Of a stretch of DNA of 64,000 nucleotides, positions 52,080 through 61,897 are shown piece by piece. The stretch is taken from NCBI RefSeq assembly GCF_002278135.3, contig NZ_CP029425.2, positions 8,160,001-8,224,000 on the forward strand, read 5' to 3'. This DNA is from Bradyrhizobium ottawaense. GTDB taxonomy: Bacteria; Pseudomonadota; Alphaproteobacteria; Rhizobiales; Xanthobacteraceae. The translations under genes were made by a program, and so were the position numbers. The notes beneath the pieces were generated by a model, which saw nothing but the letters and a program-made list of their open reading frames with translations, did not search any database and was not told where the DNA came from. Every line of letters begins with the position of its first letter. The stretch's first letter is position 1.

Positions 52080-53897
52080 TCAGAGATCGTCGCCGTCGGA
52101 ACCGTCGGGCGGATCGTCACTGCCATAGTCAGCGTTTATATTGGCTTCCGGCGTCTCGGGGGCAAGCCTGCGGACCTCGACAACCTTCGCGCCGGGGAAA
52201 CGCGACATCACCTCCCGCACGCGCGGATCGGCCTCTGCGGTACGGGCATGCTCCTGCTTCGCCGCCTGGTTCACCGAGCGCAGCGTCGGCTGGCCCTGCT
52301 CGTTGGAGACGATCACCGTCCAGCGGCGGCCGGTCCACAGCTCGAATTTCTTGGCAAGCTCGGAGATCATGGTCTTCGAGGCGTTCGGCTCGAGCGCGAC
52401 CTCCAGCCGGCCCTCCTCGAAACGGACAAGGCGCATGTCGCCTTCGAGCGCGCTCTTGGTCATGATGTCGCGCTTCTGCCCGGCGAGCGCGACGAGCTGG
52501 GTGAAGCTCGTGACGCGCAGCTGAGGCACCGCCCCTTGCGGATCCGGCGCGGGCGCCGCCATCTGCGGCCGCGCGCCGCCACCGCCGAACGAAGGCGACG
52601 AGGTCGGCATGCGAACAGGCGCTGCGGAGGCCGTCGGCGCGGCCGGCGCGCTGCGTGTGGCACCGCCGCCGCTCGCGACCGGCGAGCCGCCGCCGTTCTG
52701 CTCCAGCATCCTGATCGCTTCGTCCGGCGTCGGCAGGTCGGCGACATAGGCGATGCGCACCAGCACCATCTCGGCGGCCGCAGCCGGGCGCGTCGCGGCC
52801 TGCACCTCGGCGATGCCCTTGAGCAGCATCTGCCACATCCGCGACAGCACGCGCATCGAGATCTTCGAGGCGAAATCCTTCGCACGCACGCGCTCGGTCT
52901 CGCCATAGGCGACGTTGTCGGCAGTCGCCGGCACGATCTTCACGCGGGTGACGAAATTGACGAATTCGGCAAGGTCCGAAAGCACGACGATGGGATCGGC
53001 GCCGACATCATACTGGTCGCGGAACTCCTTGAAGGCGGCGGCGATGTCGCCGCGCGCCAGCGAATCGAAGAGGTCGATGACGCGGGTGCGGTCGGCCAGC
53101 CCCAGCATCTGCCTGACGGCATCGGCCTTCACGGCGCCTGCCGCATGCGCGATCGCCTGGTCGAGCAGCGACAGCGAATCACGCACCGAGCCTTCGGCGG
53201 CACGCGCGATGATGCCGAGCGCTTCGGGCTCGATCTCGACGTTTTCCTTCCCCGCGATATTGGCGAGGTGCTTCATCAGCACGTCAGCCTCGACCCGGCG
53301 CAGGTCGAAACGCTGGCAGCGCGACAGCACGGTGACGGGAACCTTGCGGATCTCGGTGGTTGCGAACACGAACTTGGCGTGCTCCGGCGGCTCCTCAAGC
53401 GTCTTCAGGAAGGCGTTGAACGCCGCCGTCGACAGCATGTGGACTTCGTCGATGATGTAGACCTTGTAGCGCGCGCTGGCCGGCGCGTAGCGCACGCTGT
53501 CATTGATCTGGCGGACGTCGTCAACGCCAGTGTGCGAGGCCGCGTCCATCTCCAGCACGTCCATGTGCCGGCTTTCCATGATCGCCTGGCAATGCACGCC
53601 CAGGGTCGGCATGTGGATGGTCGGACCCTTTACCGAACCATCAGGCATCTCGTAGTTGAGTGCACGGGCCAGAATGCGCGCGGTGGTGGTCTTGCCGACG
53701 CCGCGGACGCCGGTGAGGATCCAGGCCTGCGGAATGCGCCCGGTCTCGAACGCATTGGAGACGGTGCGGACCACCGCTTCCTGGCCGATCAGATCGTCGA
53801 AACTGGAGGGACGGTATTTGCGCGCCAGCACCCGGTACGGCGCATTGCCGGCCTGGCCGGCGCTGTCGGGGTTGGAAGGGGCGCCAGCGTCGGTCAT
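52080..53897 (-). CDS. dnaX: DNA polymerase III tau/gamma subunit
   Basis: A 605-residue clamp-loader ATPase. Walker A is [14 protein letters not shown]; Walker B is YIIDEVHML; sensor 1 is [10 protein letters not shown]; the Arg finger region is [13 protein letters not shown] and sensor 2 [14 protein letters not shown]. The zinc-binding cysteines found in E. coli DnaX are missing: [13 protein letters not shown] has only one Cys, as is usual for alphaproteobacteria. The C-terminal third is Ala/Pro/Gly-rich linker, then a conserved polymerase-binding part. The ffs gene lies upstream. Confidence 0.96.
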   Translation of the reverse strand: MTDAGAPSNPDSAGQAGNAPYRVLARKYRPSSFDDLIGQEAVVRTVSNAFETGRIPQAWILTGVRGVGKTTTARILARALNYEMPDGSVKGPTIHMPTLGVHCQAIMESRHMDVLEMDAASHTGVDDVRQINDSVRYAPASARYKVYIIDEVHMLSTAAFNAFLKTLEEPPEHAKFVFATTEIRKVPVTVLSRCQRFDLRRVEADVLMKHLANIAGKENVEIEPEALGIIARAAEGSVRDSLSLLDQAIAHAAGAVKADAVRQMLGLADRTRVIDLFDSLARGDIAAAFKEFRDQYDVGADPIVVLSDLAEFVNFVTRVKIVPATADNVAYGETERVRAKDFASKISMRVLSRMWQMLLKGIAEVQAATRPAAAAEMVLVRIAYVADLPTPDEAIRMLEQNGGGSPVASGGGATRSAPAAPTASAAPVRMPTSSPSFGGGGARPQMAAPAPDPQGAVPQLRVTSFTQLVALAGQKRDIMTKSALEGDMRLVRFEEGRLEVALEPNASKTMISELAKKFELWTGRRWTVIVSNEQGQPTLRSVNQAAKQEHARTAEADPRVREVMSRFPGAKVVEVRRLAPETPEANINADYGSDDPPDGSDGDDL

Positions 53898-53992
53898 CGG
53901 TCGATCCGCAATGAAATGTCTCTTGGCCGGCTTTTGCGGAAAGGAGCGCGCTGGCGGCTGATGCCGCCGGCGCTGGTTCGCTCGAAAAACAG

Positions 53993-54096
53993 GTAGGAGA
54001 CTGACGAGCGACCCGATCCGGACCTCGTTAGGGCTGCTTCCTTCCGGACCTGACCCGGTTGGCGAGTGGCTCGTCCACCGCCAATCTCCCGGTCCC
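53993..54096 (-). ncRNA. ffs: 4.5S signal recognition particle RNA
   Basis: On the minus strand GGTCAGGTCCGGAAGGAAGCAGC is the conserved apical SRP domain, including the GGAA tetraloop and symmetric loop bound by Ffh. The flanking strands pair (GGGACCGGGAGA with TCTCCTACC; GGCGGTGGACGAGCC with the opposite side). The length of about 100 nt is right for the bacterial RNA. Ends are accurate to a few bases. Its place just upstream of dnaX is typical of alphaproteobacteria. Confidence 0.93.
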
Positions 54097-54271
54097 TATT
54101 TGGGGCCAAAAGGGGCGGAAAGCAAGCGGCTATCGCCCCTGATCGACGGCGCCTGCCCAGCATCCGGGCAATTCCCGATCTGCCCAGCCGATAGGCTGTG
54201 CTTTCACTGAAAGTGCGACCTTGGTATGAACCTGACGGAACCTGTCCCAACCAGAAAAGCGATTGATCCCA

Positions 54272-55117
54272 ATGGTTACACGTCGTGATGTTGCATCGAT
54301 TGTCGGACTTGGCGCGATGACCGCGGCCGCGCTGGCTTCGCCGGCCGTGGCCCAGACCGCCGATCCGAACGAATCGACCTTCGCCCGCATCCGCCGCACC
54401 AAGAAGATGCGAATCGGCGCGGTCGGCGGCGGCGCGCCCTATTACATGAAGGATCTCTCCAGCGGCCAGTGGAAGGGCTTCTACATCGACATCGCCAAGG
54501 GGCTCGCCGACGACATGGAGGCCGAGCTCGAGATCACCGAGACGACCTGGGGCAATTCGGTGCTCGACCTGCAGGCCAACAAGATCGACATCTTCTTCGG
54601 CCTCAACCCGACCCCGAAGCGCGCGCTGGTGGTCGACTTCTCGGTGCCGGTCTTCAACAACGCCTTCGCCATCCTCTGCAAGAAGGACTTCAAGCCGAAG
54701 AGCTGGGCCGAGCTGAACTCGCCCGACATCAAGATCGCCGTCGACCAGGGCTCCTCGCACGATCAGGTCGTCAGCCGCCTGACGCCGAAGGCGCAGATCA
54801 CGCGGCTGAAGACCGCGGACGACGCCACCGCGGCGCTGCAGACCGGCCGCGTCGACGCGCAGTGCCTGATCACCATGCTGTCGCTGACCGTGCTGAAGAA
54901 GAACCCCTCGCTCGGCCAGCTCGTGCTGCCGACGCCGATCTTCGCAACGACCTCGAATGCCGGCTTCCGCCGCGAGACCGACAAGACCTGGCGCGATTAC
55001 GTCAACACCTGGATCGACTTCAACAAGGGCCTCGGCTTCATCCGCAACGCGATCATCACCAACATGGAGCTGGTGGGCGTGACCGAAGCGGACATTCCGC
55101 CGGGCGTTTCGTTGTAA
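54272..55117 (+). CDS. polar amino acid-type ABC transporter substrate-binding protein
   Basis: A 281-residue protein from ATG 54272; a TTG at 54263 is in frame. The signal RRDVASIVGLGAMTAAALASPAVA has a twin-Arg start. The mature domain is SBP family 3: MRIGAVGGGAPYYMKD, GQWKGFYIDIAKGLADDMEAELEITET, NKIDIFFGLNPTPKRALVVDFS, and IKIAVDQGSSHDQVVSRL. The ligand is probably an amino acid or similar. It begins an operon with permease, ATPase, SDR and enolase-superfamily genes. A repeat separates it from the permease. Confidence 0.88.
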   Translation: MVTRRDVASIVGLGAMTAAALASPAVAQTADPNESTFARIRRTKKMRIGAVGGGAPYYMKDLSSGQWKGFYIDIAKGLADDMEAELEITETTWGNSVLDLQANKIDIFFGLNPTPKRALVVDFSVPVFNNAFAILCKKDFKPKSWAELNSPDIKIAVDQGSSHDQVVSRLTPKAQITRLKTADDATAALQTGRVDAQCLITMLSLTVLKKNPSLGQLVLPTPIFATTSNAGFRRETDKTWRDYVNTWIDFNKGLGFIRNAIITNMELVGVTEADIPPGVSL

Positions 55118-55128
55118 GTTTCCACTTT

Positions 55129-55207
55129 CGTCATTCCGGGGCTCGCGAAGCGAGAACCCGGAATCTCGAGGATCCGGGTTCGATGCTTCGCATCGCCCCG
55201 GAACGAC
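55129..55207. repeat. intergenic palindromic repeat, short family B variant
   Basis: CGTCATTCCGGGGCTCGCGA opens and CATCGCCCCGGAACGAC closes the element; inside, AACCCGGAATCTCG and CGAGGATCCGGGTT pair. It sits inside the ABC operon between binding protein and permease, where it may reduce read-through. Confidence 0.75.
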
Positions 55208-55245
55208 AACGCCAGCGGCCAAGGCGTACGACGAGTAACATACGC

Positions 55246-55908
55246 ATGTATCAGTGGGACTTCGGCATCCTCTGGAGCTATCGCTGGCTGTTTCTCAACG
55301 GACTCGGCGTCACCGTCGGCTTCACCGTCGTCATCGTCGTGTGCGGGCTGCTGTTCGGCCTGTTCGGAGCGTTCGGGACCCTGTCGCGGTTCAAGGCGCT
55401 GCGTCTTCTCGCGCTCACCTTCATCGAGGCGTTCCGCTGCACGCCGATCCTCGTGCAGCTGATCTGGTTCTATTACGCGCTGCCGATCCTCGCCGGCGTC
55501 GAGATGACGCCGATCACGGCCTCGGCGCTGGCGCTCTCGCTCTATGGCGGCTCGTTCTATTCGGAGATCATCCGCGGCGGCATCATCTCGATCGACCGCG
55601 GCCAGTCCGAAGCCGGCGCCGCGCTGGGCATGACGCCGATCCAGACCATGCGGCGCATCGTGCTGCCGCAGGCGATCAAGCGCATGATCCCGGCGCTGAT
55701 GAACCAGTCGATCATCCAGTTCAAGAACACCTCGCTGGTCTCGGTGCTGGCGGTGCCCGACCTCGTCTATCAGAGCCAGGTCGCCGCCCATGACAGCTAC
55801 CGGCCGCTGGAGACCTACACCGCGGTCGCGGTCGCCTATGCGGCGATCCTGATCCCGCTCACCATCCTCGTCCGCCGCGGCGAGAAGCGACTGGCGGTCA
55901 GCGAATGA
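55246..55908 (+). CDS. amino acid ABC transporter permease
   Basis: A 220-residue inner membrane protein of the HisM/GlnP type. Five segments are seen ([23 protein letters not shown] first). The EAA-like loop is [45 protein letters not shown], which docks the ATPase. [16 protein letters not shown] is family-typical. Only one permease gene is present, so it would act as a homodimer. It overlaps the ATPase gene in ATGA. Confidence 0.92.
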   Translation: MYQWDFGILWSYRWLFLNGLGVTVGFTVVIVVCGLLFGLFGAFGTLSRFKALRLLALTFIEAFRCTPILVQLIWFYYALPILAGVEMTPITASALALSLYGGSFYSEIIRGGIISIDRGQSEAGAALGMTPIQTMRRIVLPQAIKRMIPALMNQSIIQFKNTSLVSVLAVPDLVYQSQVAAHDSYRPLETYTAVAVAYAAILIPLTILVRRGEKRLAVSE

Positions 55909-56699
55909 GCGAGACGCAAAAGATCGAGATCCGCAGCCTTCGCAAGAGCTTTGGCAGCAACGAGGTTTTGAAGAACATCAATCTCGAGGTCGCCAAGGGC
56001 GGCGTCGTGGCGTTGATCGGCCCGTCGGGCTCCGGCAAGTCGACTCTGCTCCGCTGCATCAATCTGCTGGTCGTGCCCGACGGCGGCAGCGTCCGCGTCG
56101 GCGACACGCGCTTTGCATTTGGTGAAGGTGCAAAACTGCCTGATGTGAAGACGCTGGCAAAATTCCGCGCTACCACCGGCATGGTGTTCCAGCATTTCAA
56201 CCTGTTCCCGCACATGACGACGCTTGAGAACGTGATGGAGGGACCGGTTACGGTGCGGCGCATGGCCAAGGCGGACGCGGAGACGCTCGCGCGTGCCCAG
56301 CTCGCCAAGGTCGGCCTTGCCGAGAAGGCCGACCAATATCCGGCGACGCTGTCCGGCGGACAGAAGCAACGCGTCGCCATCGCCCGCGCGCTGGCGATGG
56401 AGCCCGATGTGATGCTGTTCGACGAGGCCACCTCTGCGCTCGATCCTGAATTGGTCGGCGAGGTGCTGAGCGTGATCCAGCAACTGGCCTCCGAAGGCAT
56501 GACCATGGTGATCGTGACCCACGAGATCGCCTTTGCCCGTGAGGTCGCCGACCGCCTCATCTTCATGCGCGACGGTGTCGTGGTCGAGGAAGGCCCGGCG
56601 CGGCAGGTGATCGACAATCCCAGGGAAGCCGCCACGCGTGCCTTCCTCAGCCATTTCCACCGCACCGGCGCGCTGCCGACGGCCACAACGGCATCGTGA
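55905..56699 (+). CDS. amino acid ABC transporter ATP-binding protein
   Basis: A 264-residue ABC ATPase. Walker A is GPSGSGKST, the Q-loop [10 protein letters not shown], the signature [15 protein letters not shown], Walker [17 protein letters not shown] and the H-loop VTHEIAFAR. This is the GlnQ/HisP type. It energises the permease upstream. Its stop overlaps the next gene as TGATG. Confidence 0.94.
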   Translation: MSETQKIEIRSLRKSFGSNEVLKNINLEVAKGGVVALIGPSGSGKSTLLRCINLLVVPDGGSVRVGDTRFAFGEGAKLPDVKTLAKFRATTGMVFQHFNLFPHMTTLENVMEGPVTVRRMAKADAETLARAQLAKVGLAEKADQYPATLSGGQKQRVAIARALAMEPDVMLFDEATSALDPELVGEVLSVIQQLASEGMTMVIVTHEIAFAREVADRLIFMRDGVVVEEGPARQVIDNPREAATRAFLSHFHRTGALPTATTAS

Positions 56700-57454
56700 T
56701 GTCCGATATCAACCGCGTCTATCTCGTCACCGGTGCCGCCAGCGGCATCGGCCGTGCCACCGCAAAGCTGCTCGCGGCGCCCGGCACCGCACTTCTGCTG
56801 CACACGCGATCGAACGCGGAAGGTCTTCAAGACACCGCAGTGGACATTGAAGCGAAGGGCGCCGTGGCCGCAAAATGCCTCGGCGACCTCGCCGAGGAGA
56901 GCGCGGCCACCGTCGCCATCGCCGCCGCGAAAGCCGCCTTCGGCCGGCTCGACGGATTGATCCTGGTCGGCGGCCATGCCCGCCGCGGCAGCGCGATCGG
57001 CACGCCGGCCGATCAGTTCCGGCAGGCGATGGACGAGTCGGCGCTGGCCTTCACGCGTCTTGTTGATGCCGCGCTCCCACTGCTGCGCGCGGGGCATGAT
57101 GCACGGATCGTCGCCGTGTCCTCCTTCGTCGCACATGCGATCCGGCCCGAATTCGCACCGTTCGCGGCAACGGCCGCGAGCCGTTCCGCGCTGGAAGCCT
57201 TGGTGAGGCTGACCGCGATCGAGCTCGCCAGCGACGGCATCACCGTCAACGCGGTGTCGCCGGGCCTCATCATCAAGGACAAGCCGGGCGAGAGCCGGCT
57301 GTCGCCCGAGCAGATCGCGGCGACCGAAGCGCTGATCCCGATGCGCCGCCGCGGGCGACCGGAAGAGGTCGCCGAGATCATCGCCTTCCTGGCATCCCCC
57401 AAAGCATCCTACGTCACCGGCCAGGTCTGGCACGTCAATGGAGGCCTGACATGA
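56699..57454 (+). CDS. SDR-fold protein lacking the catalytic Tyr-Lys pair
   Basis: A 251-residue protein; ATG 56699 (TGATG) is preferred to GTG 56696. The cofactor motif [15 protein letters not shown] (11-25) is intact and [10 protein letters not shown] lies where the adenine site is. The catalytic Ser is kept (AVSSFVAHA). Where YxxxK should be, [14 protein letters not shown] has Thr158 and Arg162. The NNAG segment reads LVGGHAR. It ends [15 protein letters not shown] as usual. It may bind NAD(P) without normal dehydrogenation. It is coupled to the ABC ATPase and to the enolase-superfamily gene. Confidence 0.85.
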   Translation: MSDINRVYLVTGAASGIGRATAKLLAAPGTALLLHTRSNAEGLQDTAVDIEAKGAVAAKCLGDLAEESAATVAIAAAKAAFGRLDGLILVGGHARRGSAIGTPADQFRQAMDESALAFTRLVDAALPLLRAGHDARIVAVSSFVAHAIRPEFAPFAATAASRSALEALVRLTAIELASDGITVNAVSPGLIIKDKPGESRLSPEQIAATEALIPMRRRGRPEEVAEIIAFLASPKASYVTGQVWHVNGGLT

Positions 57455-58578
57455 GCGAAGCGACCGTCGAACGTCTCAGGCTGTTCCTGATCGAAAGCCC
57501 GATCAAGATGGCGCGCCTGCAGGGCGTCGGCAACGTCAAGGGCACGGTGAAGCGCGTGCTGATCGAGCTCACCGCGAGCGATGGCGTGATCGGCTGGGGT
57601 GAAGCCGCGCCATGGGAGGTGTTCACGGGAACGCCGGAAGCCGCGTTCGCCGCGCTCGACATCTATCTGCGTCCCATCGTGCTCGGCAAGCCGGTGCGCC
57701 GGATCCGCGCGCTGATGACAGAGCTCGACCGCGCGCTGGTCGGCCATGCCGAGGCCAAAGTTGCCATCGAGATGGCGCTGCTCGACATCGTCGGCAAATC
57801 GTCGGGGCTGTCGGTTGCCGACCTGCTCGGTGGCCGCGTGCGCGACACGATTCCCCTCTCCTTCTCCATCGCCGATCCGGATTTCGCCGCCGACCTCGAG
57901 CGCATGCGAAAGATGGTTCCGGACGGCAATGTCATCTACAAGGTCAAGACCGGCGTGAAACCGCACCGCGAGGATCTCGATCATCTCGAGGCGATCCGGA
58001 AAGAATTCGGCGACAAGGTCGATCTGCGCGTCGACTACAACCAGGCACTCGCGCCATTCGGCGCCATCAAGATCTTGCGCGATGTCGAAGAGTTTGCGCC
58101 AACCTTCATCGAGCAGCCGGTGCCGCGCAAATACCTCGACGTGATGGCGCAGCTCACCGCCGCGCTGGAAACGCCCGTGCTCGCCGACGAAAGCTGCTTC
58201 GACCGCCGCGACATGATGGAAGTGGTGCGCCGCGAAGCCGCCGATGCCGTTTCGATCAAGCTGATGAAGGCCGGCGGCCTGTTCGAGGCGCAGGCGATCA
58301 TGGCGATCGCCGACATCGCCGGGCTGCCCGGCTATGGCGGCACGCTGTGGGAAGGCGGCATTGGGCTAGCCGCCGGCACGCAGCTGATCGCGGCGACGCC
58401 GGGCATCTCGCTCGGCTGCGAATTCTACATGCCGCACCACGTGCTGACCGAGGACGTGCTGGAAGAGCGCGTCGCCAACCGCGCCGGCCATGTCGTGGTG
58501 CCCGACGGGCCCGGCCTTGGCATTCGCGTCAGCGAAACCTCGGTCCGCGCCAATGCGCGGGTGCTGGCGGAGGCGTAG
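57451..58578 (+). CDS. muconate-lactonizing-type enolase superfamily enzyme
   Basis: A 375-residue protein. The capping domain runs to about 120 ([13 protein letters not shown]). The barrel has KVKTG with Lys164 and Lys166, metal ligands Asp195 (RVDYNQ), Glu221 (FIEQPVP) and Asp246 (LADES), and Lys270 (SIKLMKAGG) on the other side. This is the MLE subgroup, which includes muconate cycloisomerases, dipeptide epimerases and N-succinylamino acid racemases. The neighbouring amino acid-type importer favours an amino-acid-like substrate. It overlaps the SDR gene in ATGA. Confidence 0.9.
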   Translation: MSEATVERLRLFLIESPIKMARLQGVGNVKGTVKRVLIELTASDGVIGWGEAAPWEVFTGTPEAAFAALDIYLRPIVLGKPVRRIRALMTELDRALVGHAEAKVAIEMALLDIVGKSSGLSVADLLGGRVRDTIPLSFSIADPDFAADLERMRKMVPDGNVIYKVKTGVKPHREDLDHLEAIRKEFGDKVDLRVDYNQALAPFGAIKILRDVEEFAPTFIEQPVPRKYLDVMAQLTAALETPVLADESCFDRRDMMEVVRREAADAVSIKLMKAGGLFEAQAIMAIADIAGLPGYGGTLWEGGIGLAAGTQLIAATPGISLGCEFYMPHHVLTEDVLEERVANRAGHVVVPDGPGLGIRVSETSVRANARVLAEA

Positions 58579-58582
58579 TTTC

Positions 58583-58730
58583 CGTCATTCCGGAGCGCGC
58601 GCAGCGCGAGCCCGGAATCCATAACCACAAGGCGAGGTTGGCGCGCGAGCCGGCAACCACGAGTCTTCGCCACACGACTGCCTGTGGTTATGGGTCCCGG
58701 ATCTGCGCTTCGCTTGTCCGGGACGACGAC
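58583..58730. repeat. intergenic palindromic repeat, family B
   Basis: CGTCATTCCGG opens the unit and TTGTCCGGGACGACG closes it. CCATAACCACAAGGC is answered by GCCTGTGGTTATGG. The interior GAGTCTTCGCC is shared with 41161 and 42010. It ends the ABC-MLE operon. Confidence 0.8.
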
Positions 58731-58833
58731 CGCGTATGCGGTGACAGCGGGGCGCCATCCTTCCCCTCAGGGAATCCCTATCGTATGGTCGTGCCGAACA
58801 CGCCCGAACCCACCGGGCCATCCGGAAACGCAT

Positions 58834-59253
58834 ATGCCCGAACCCGCCTGGTCGCTGCACTCCCGCCTGAAAGAGGACACCATCGACATCGGCGATCTGC
58901 CGCTGTCGAAGGTGCTGGTCATCAAGGATGCTCATTATCCCTGGCTCCTTCTGGTTCCTCGGCGCGCCGATGCGGTCGAGATCATCGATCTCGACGAGGT
59001 GCAGCAGGCGCAGCTGATGACGGAGATCTCCCGCGTCTCGCGCGCGCTGAAGGAGATCACCAGATGCGACAAGCTCAATGTCGCGGCGCTCGGCAACCTC
59101 GTGCCGCAGCTTCACGTTCACATCATCGCGCGCCGCACCAGTGACGCGGCCTGGCCGCGGCCGGTCTGGGGCGTGATGCCGCCATTGGCGCATGACGCCG
59201 CAGAGGTTCAGAATTTCATCAGCGCGCTTCGCCGCAAGATCTGGTTGGGTTGA
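58834..59253 (+). CDS. HIT family protein
   Basis: A 139-residue protein from ATG 58834. The triad is LHVHIIARR (HxHx), at the C-terminal side of NVAALGNLVPQ. The N-terminal SRLKEDTIDIGDLPLSKVLVIKDAHYPWLLLVPRRA is usual for bacterial HIT hydrolases of this type, which cleave nucleotide phosphoramidates or dinucleotides. It precedes nudC by 10 bases, so both may recycle nucleotides. Confidence 0.9.
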   Translation: MPEPAWSLHSRLKEDTIDIGDLPLSKVLVIKDAHYPWLLLVPRRADAVEIIDLDEVQQAQLMTEISRVSRALKEITRCDKLNVAALGNLVPQLHVHIIARRTSDAAWPRPVWGVMPPLAHDAAEVQNFISALRRKIWLG

Positions 59254-59263
59254 AAGAACGATA

Positions 59264-60202
59264 ATGTCAGCATTCAACGCATTTCCGCTGGGACAGCCGG
59301 CCTTCGTCACCAACATCCTCGATCGCGCCGCGCATCTGCGCCGCGACGACCAGAAGCTGTTCGCGATGGAGCAGAAGCCGACCTCGCGCGCCTATGTCGT
59401 TTATCGCGACTCGCTCCTGGTCAAGCGCGAGGGCGACAAAATTCGCGCGCTGCTCTCGATCGACGAGGCGCTGAAGTGCGGCGCCAATCCCGGCACGATC
59501 TTCCTGGGGCTGCGGGATGGCGCCGCGATGTTCGGCATGGGCCTGTCGCAGGCCGCCGCCGAGAAGCTGGTGGGACGCGAGGACTACACCGTGACCGAGC
59601 TGCGCGGCATGGCGATGCAGGGCGCGATTCCTCCCGACCAGCTGTCGGCGATCGCGATGGCGAAGTCGATGGTCGGCTGGCACCAGCGCCACGGCTATTG
59701 CGCCAATTGCGGCTCGCGCAGCGCGATGAAGGAAGGCGGCTGGAAGCGCGAGTGCCCGGCTTGCAAGGCCGAGCATTTTCCCCGGACCGACCCTGTCGTG
59801 ATCATGCACGTCGCCTCCGGCGACAAGTGCCTGCTTGGCCGCCAGAAGCAGTTTCCGGCAGGGATGTATTCCTGCCTCGCCGGCTTCGTCGAGGCCGCCG
59901 AGACCATCGAGGACGCGGTGCGCCGCGAGATCCTGGAAGAATCCGGGATCCGCTGCACCGACGTGCAATATTACATGACGCAGCCCTGGCCCTATCCGTC
60001 GTCGCTGATGATCGGCTGCAGCGCGCGAGCTGTGAGCGAGGACATCATCGTCGATCACTCGGAGCTTGAGGATGCGCGCTGGTTCACGCGCGAGGAGGCA
60101 GCTCTGATGCTGACGCGGACGCATCCGGACGGGCTCGCCGGCCCGCATCCCTTCGCCATCGCCCATCATTTGCTCGGCCGCTGGGTGCACGACAAGAGCT
60201 GA
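59264..60202 (+). CDS. nudC: NAD+ diphosphatase / NAD-decapping hydrolase NudC
   Basis: A 312-residue protein from ATG 59264. Zinc ligands are Cys146, Cys149, Cys164 and Cys167. The Nudix box is GFVEAAETIEDAVRREILEESG, complete with the REXXEE acids. The NADH-type marker is TQPWPYPSS (239-247). It hydrolyses NADH and removes NAD caps from RNA. It follows the HIT gene and precedes the PfkB gene by six bases in one unit. Confidence 0.95.
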   Translation: MSAFNAFPLGQPAFVTNILDRAAHLRRDDQKLFAMEQKPTSRAYVVYRDSLLVKREGDKIRALLSIDEALKCGANPGTIFLGLRDGAAMFGMGLSQAAAEKLVGREDYTVTELRGMAMQGAIPPDQLSAIAMAKSMVGWHQRHGYCANCGSRSAMKEGGWKRECPACKAEHFPRTDPVVIMHVASGDKCLLGRQKQFPAGMYSCLAGFVEAAETIEDAVRREILEESGIRCTDVQYYMTQPWPYPSSLMIGCSARAVSEDIIVDHSELEDARWFTREEAALMLTRTHPDGLAGPHPFAIAHHLLGRWVHDKS

Positions 60203-60208
60203 CCGCCG

Positions 60209-61132
60209 ATGGCCGCACCCGGGATCGCGCCGCGAATCCTCTGCATCGGCATTCCGGTGCGCGACCTCACCTTTCGGGTCGAGTCCGTGCCGGCGCGCGG
60301 CAGCAAGGCCAACGCCAGCCACCTCGCCGAGATCTGCGGCGGCAACGCGCTCAATGCCTCGATCGCGATTGCGCGGCTTGGTGGTCACGTCTTCTTCGCT
60401 GGCCCCATGGGCGATGCGCGGGAGACATCGAGCGGCTTCATCCTCGACCAAATGGCGCAGGAGGGCATCGACACCACGCATATCGTGCGCATGCCTGATA
60501 TGACCACGCCGGTCTCGGCGATCATGATCGATCCCTCGGGCGAGCGGACGCTCACGATCTATCGCGATCCCGGCCTGTGGCGCGTGAAGCTGCCCAATGC
60601 CGACGAATTGCTGGCCGATTGCCGTGCGGTCCTCGTCGAAAGCCGCTGTGCCTCATTCTGCGTTGATCTCTGCGCCGAGGCCCGGCGACGCGGCATTCCC
60701 GTCATCGTCGGCGTCGATCGCGCGATGTCGTTGCAGGACGGCCTGCTGACCGCCGCCTCGCATCTGCTGTTCGCCAGCGAGCAGGTGCAGGAGACCGCCG
60801 GCATCGCCGACGACGCCAAGGCGTTGCAACGCCTGGCCAGGCTGACGCCGGCCTTCCTTGCCGCGACCCGCGGTCCGCTCGGTACGATCTGGCTGAACGA
60901 GGCAGGCGAGCCGGAAGAGACGGCGGCCTTCCCGGTCCAGGCGGTCGATACGCTCGGCGCCGGCGACGTCTTTCATGGCGCCTTCGCGCTTGGCCTCGCC
61001 GAGGGTAAGGGGGTGCCGGAGGCGCTGCGATTCGCCGCGGCTGCTGCACCACTGAAATGCACCCGCCATGGCGGCGGCATGGCTGCACCCCAACGTATTG
61101 AAGTTGAAGGATTTTTGCGAGGGAGGCCCTAG
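60209..61132 (+). CDS. PfkB/ribokinase family sugar kinase
   Basis: A 307-residue protein. The N-terminal glycine pair motif is EICGGNALNASIAIARLGG; the C-terminal motif with the catalytic Asp is DTLGAGDVFHGAFALGLAEG. ATP-site glycines are in ATRGPLGTIWL. The substrate may be a sugar or nucleoside. It lies six bases after nudC, so it may phosphorylate a product of nucleotide recycling. The 3' end is 97 bases before an Lrp-type gene in the same direction. Confidence 0.9.
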   Translation: MAAPGIAPRILCIGIPVRDLTFRVESVPARGSKANASHLAEICGGNALNASIAIARLGGHVFFAGPMGDARETSSGFILDQMAQEGIDTTHIVRMPDMTTPVSAIMIDPSGERTLTIYRDPGLWRVKLPNADELLADCRAVLVESRCASFCVDLCAEARRRGIPVIVGVDRAMSLQDGLLTAASHLLFASEQVQETAGIADDAKALQRLARLTPAFLAATRGPLGTIWLNEAGEPEETAAFPVQAVDTLGAGDVFHGAFALGLAEGKGVPEALRFAAAAAPLKCTRHGGGMAAPQRIEVEGFLRGRP

Positions 61133-61189
61133 AGCAATTCCATCGATGAGCCGAGATTATGGGCTTGCTGGGGAAAGATTTTCTCTATA

Positions 61190-61209
61190 TCAGGGAAATC
61201 AGCCCCTGA
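61190..61209. promoter_or_regulatory. dyad upstream of the Lrp-type gene
   Basis: TCAGGG and CCCTGA are perfect 6-bp arms around eight bases (AAATCAGC), 20 bases before the ATG. An A/T-rich TTTTCTCTATAT lies just before. Lrp proteins bind such imperfect dyads, often near their own gene. The role is inferred. Confidence 0.4.
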
Positions 61210-61229
61210 AATGGAACAAAGTTCTTCAA

Positions 61230-61739
61230 ATGACCGACCTCGCCGTCCAGATCCCCGAGACCAGCCGCCGCCTCGATGCCATCGACCGCAAGATCCTGAT
61301 GGTGCTGCAGGAGGATGCCTCCCTGTCCGTCGCCGAGATCGGCGACCGCGTCGGCCTGTCCTCGACCCCCTGCTGGAAGCGCATCCAGCGCCTGGAGGCT
61401 GACGGCGTGATCCTGAAGCGGGTGGCCCTGGTCGACCAGAACAAGATCGGGCTCGGCATCTCCGTGTTCGTCTCGGTGGAGAGCTCCGACCATTCCGACG
61501 CCTGGCTGAAGAAATTCGCCGAAGCCGTCAGCGCGATGCCCGAGGTGATGGAGTTCTATCGCATGGCCGGCGACGTCGACTACATGCTGCGCGTCGTGGT
61601 CGCGGACATGCAGGCCTATGACGTGTTCTACAAGAAGCTGATCAGCGCCGTGCCGCTGAAGAACGTCACCTCGCGCTTCGCGATGGAGAAGATCAAGTCG
61701 GTGACAGCGCTGCCGATTCCGGCGGTGGTGGCGGCTTAG
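61230..61739 (+). CDS. Lrp/AsnC family regulator
   Basis: A 169-residue protein from ATG 61230; the frame is open farther upstream without family sequence. The HTH is at about 14-62 (RRLDAIDRKILMVLQEDASLSVAEIGDRVGLSSTPCWKRIQRLEADGVI). The RAM ligand domain follows with SVFVSVESSDHSDAW and FYRMAGDVDYMLRVVVADMQAYDVFYKKL. It resembles Lrp itself in length and in KNVTSRFAMEKIKS. The amino acid sensed is unknown. Confidence 0.93.
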   Translation: MTDLAVQIPETSRRLDAIDRKILMVLQEDASLSVAEIGDRVGLSSTPCWKRIQRLEADGVILKRVALVDQNKIGLGISVFVSVESSDHSDAWLKKFAEAVSAMPEVMEFYRMAGDVDYMLRVVVADMQAYDVFYKKLISAVPLKNVTSRFAMEKIKSVTALPIPAVVAA

Positions 61740-61772
61740 CTGCTCGACGGAGGACGACGCTCCTTCGGCAAT

Positions 61773-61862
61773 CGTCATGGCCGGGCTTGTCCTGGCCATC
61801 CACGTCCTTGCATTCGCGCAAGAGGAGAGGCGTGGATGCCCGGGACAAGCCCGGGCATGACG
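61773..61862. repeat. intergenic palindromic repeat, family A
   Basis: CGTCATGGCCGGGCTTGTCC and GGACAAGCCCGGGCATGACG form near-perfect arms; CATCCACG and CGTGGATG are the inner pair. It separates the convergent Lrp-type and phosphomutase genes. Confidence 0.87.
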
Positions 61863-61897
61863 GCGGAGATAGCGGCGTCCAGTATCTCTGAAACTGC

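Noticed and set aside
52080..53897. Loss of zinc cysteines in DnaX as a defect
   Set aside because: The same [12 protein letters not shown] segment is usual in alphaproteobacterial DnaX, so it is a clade feature rather than damage.
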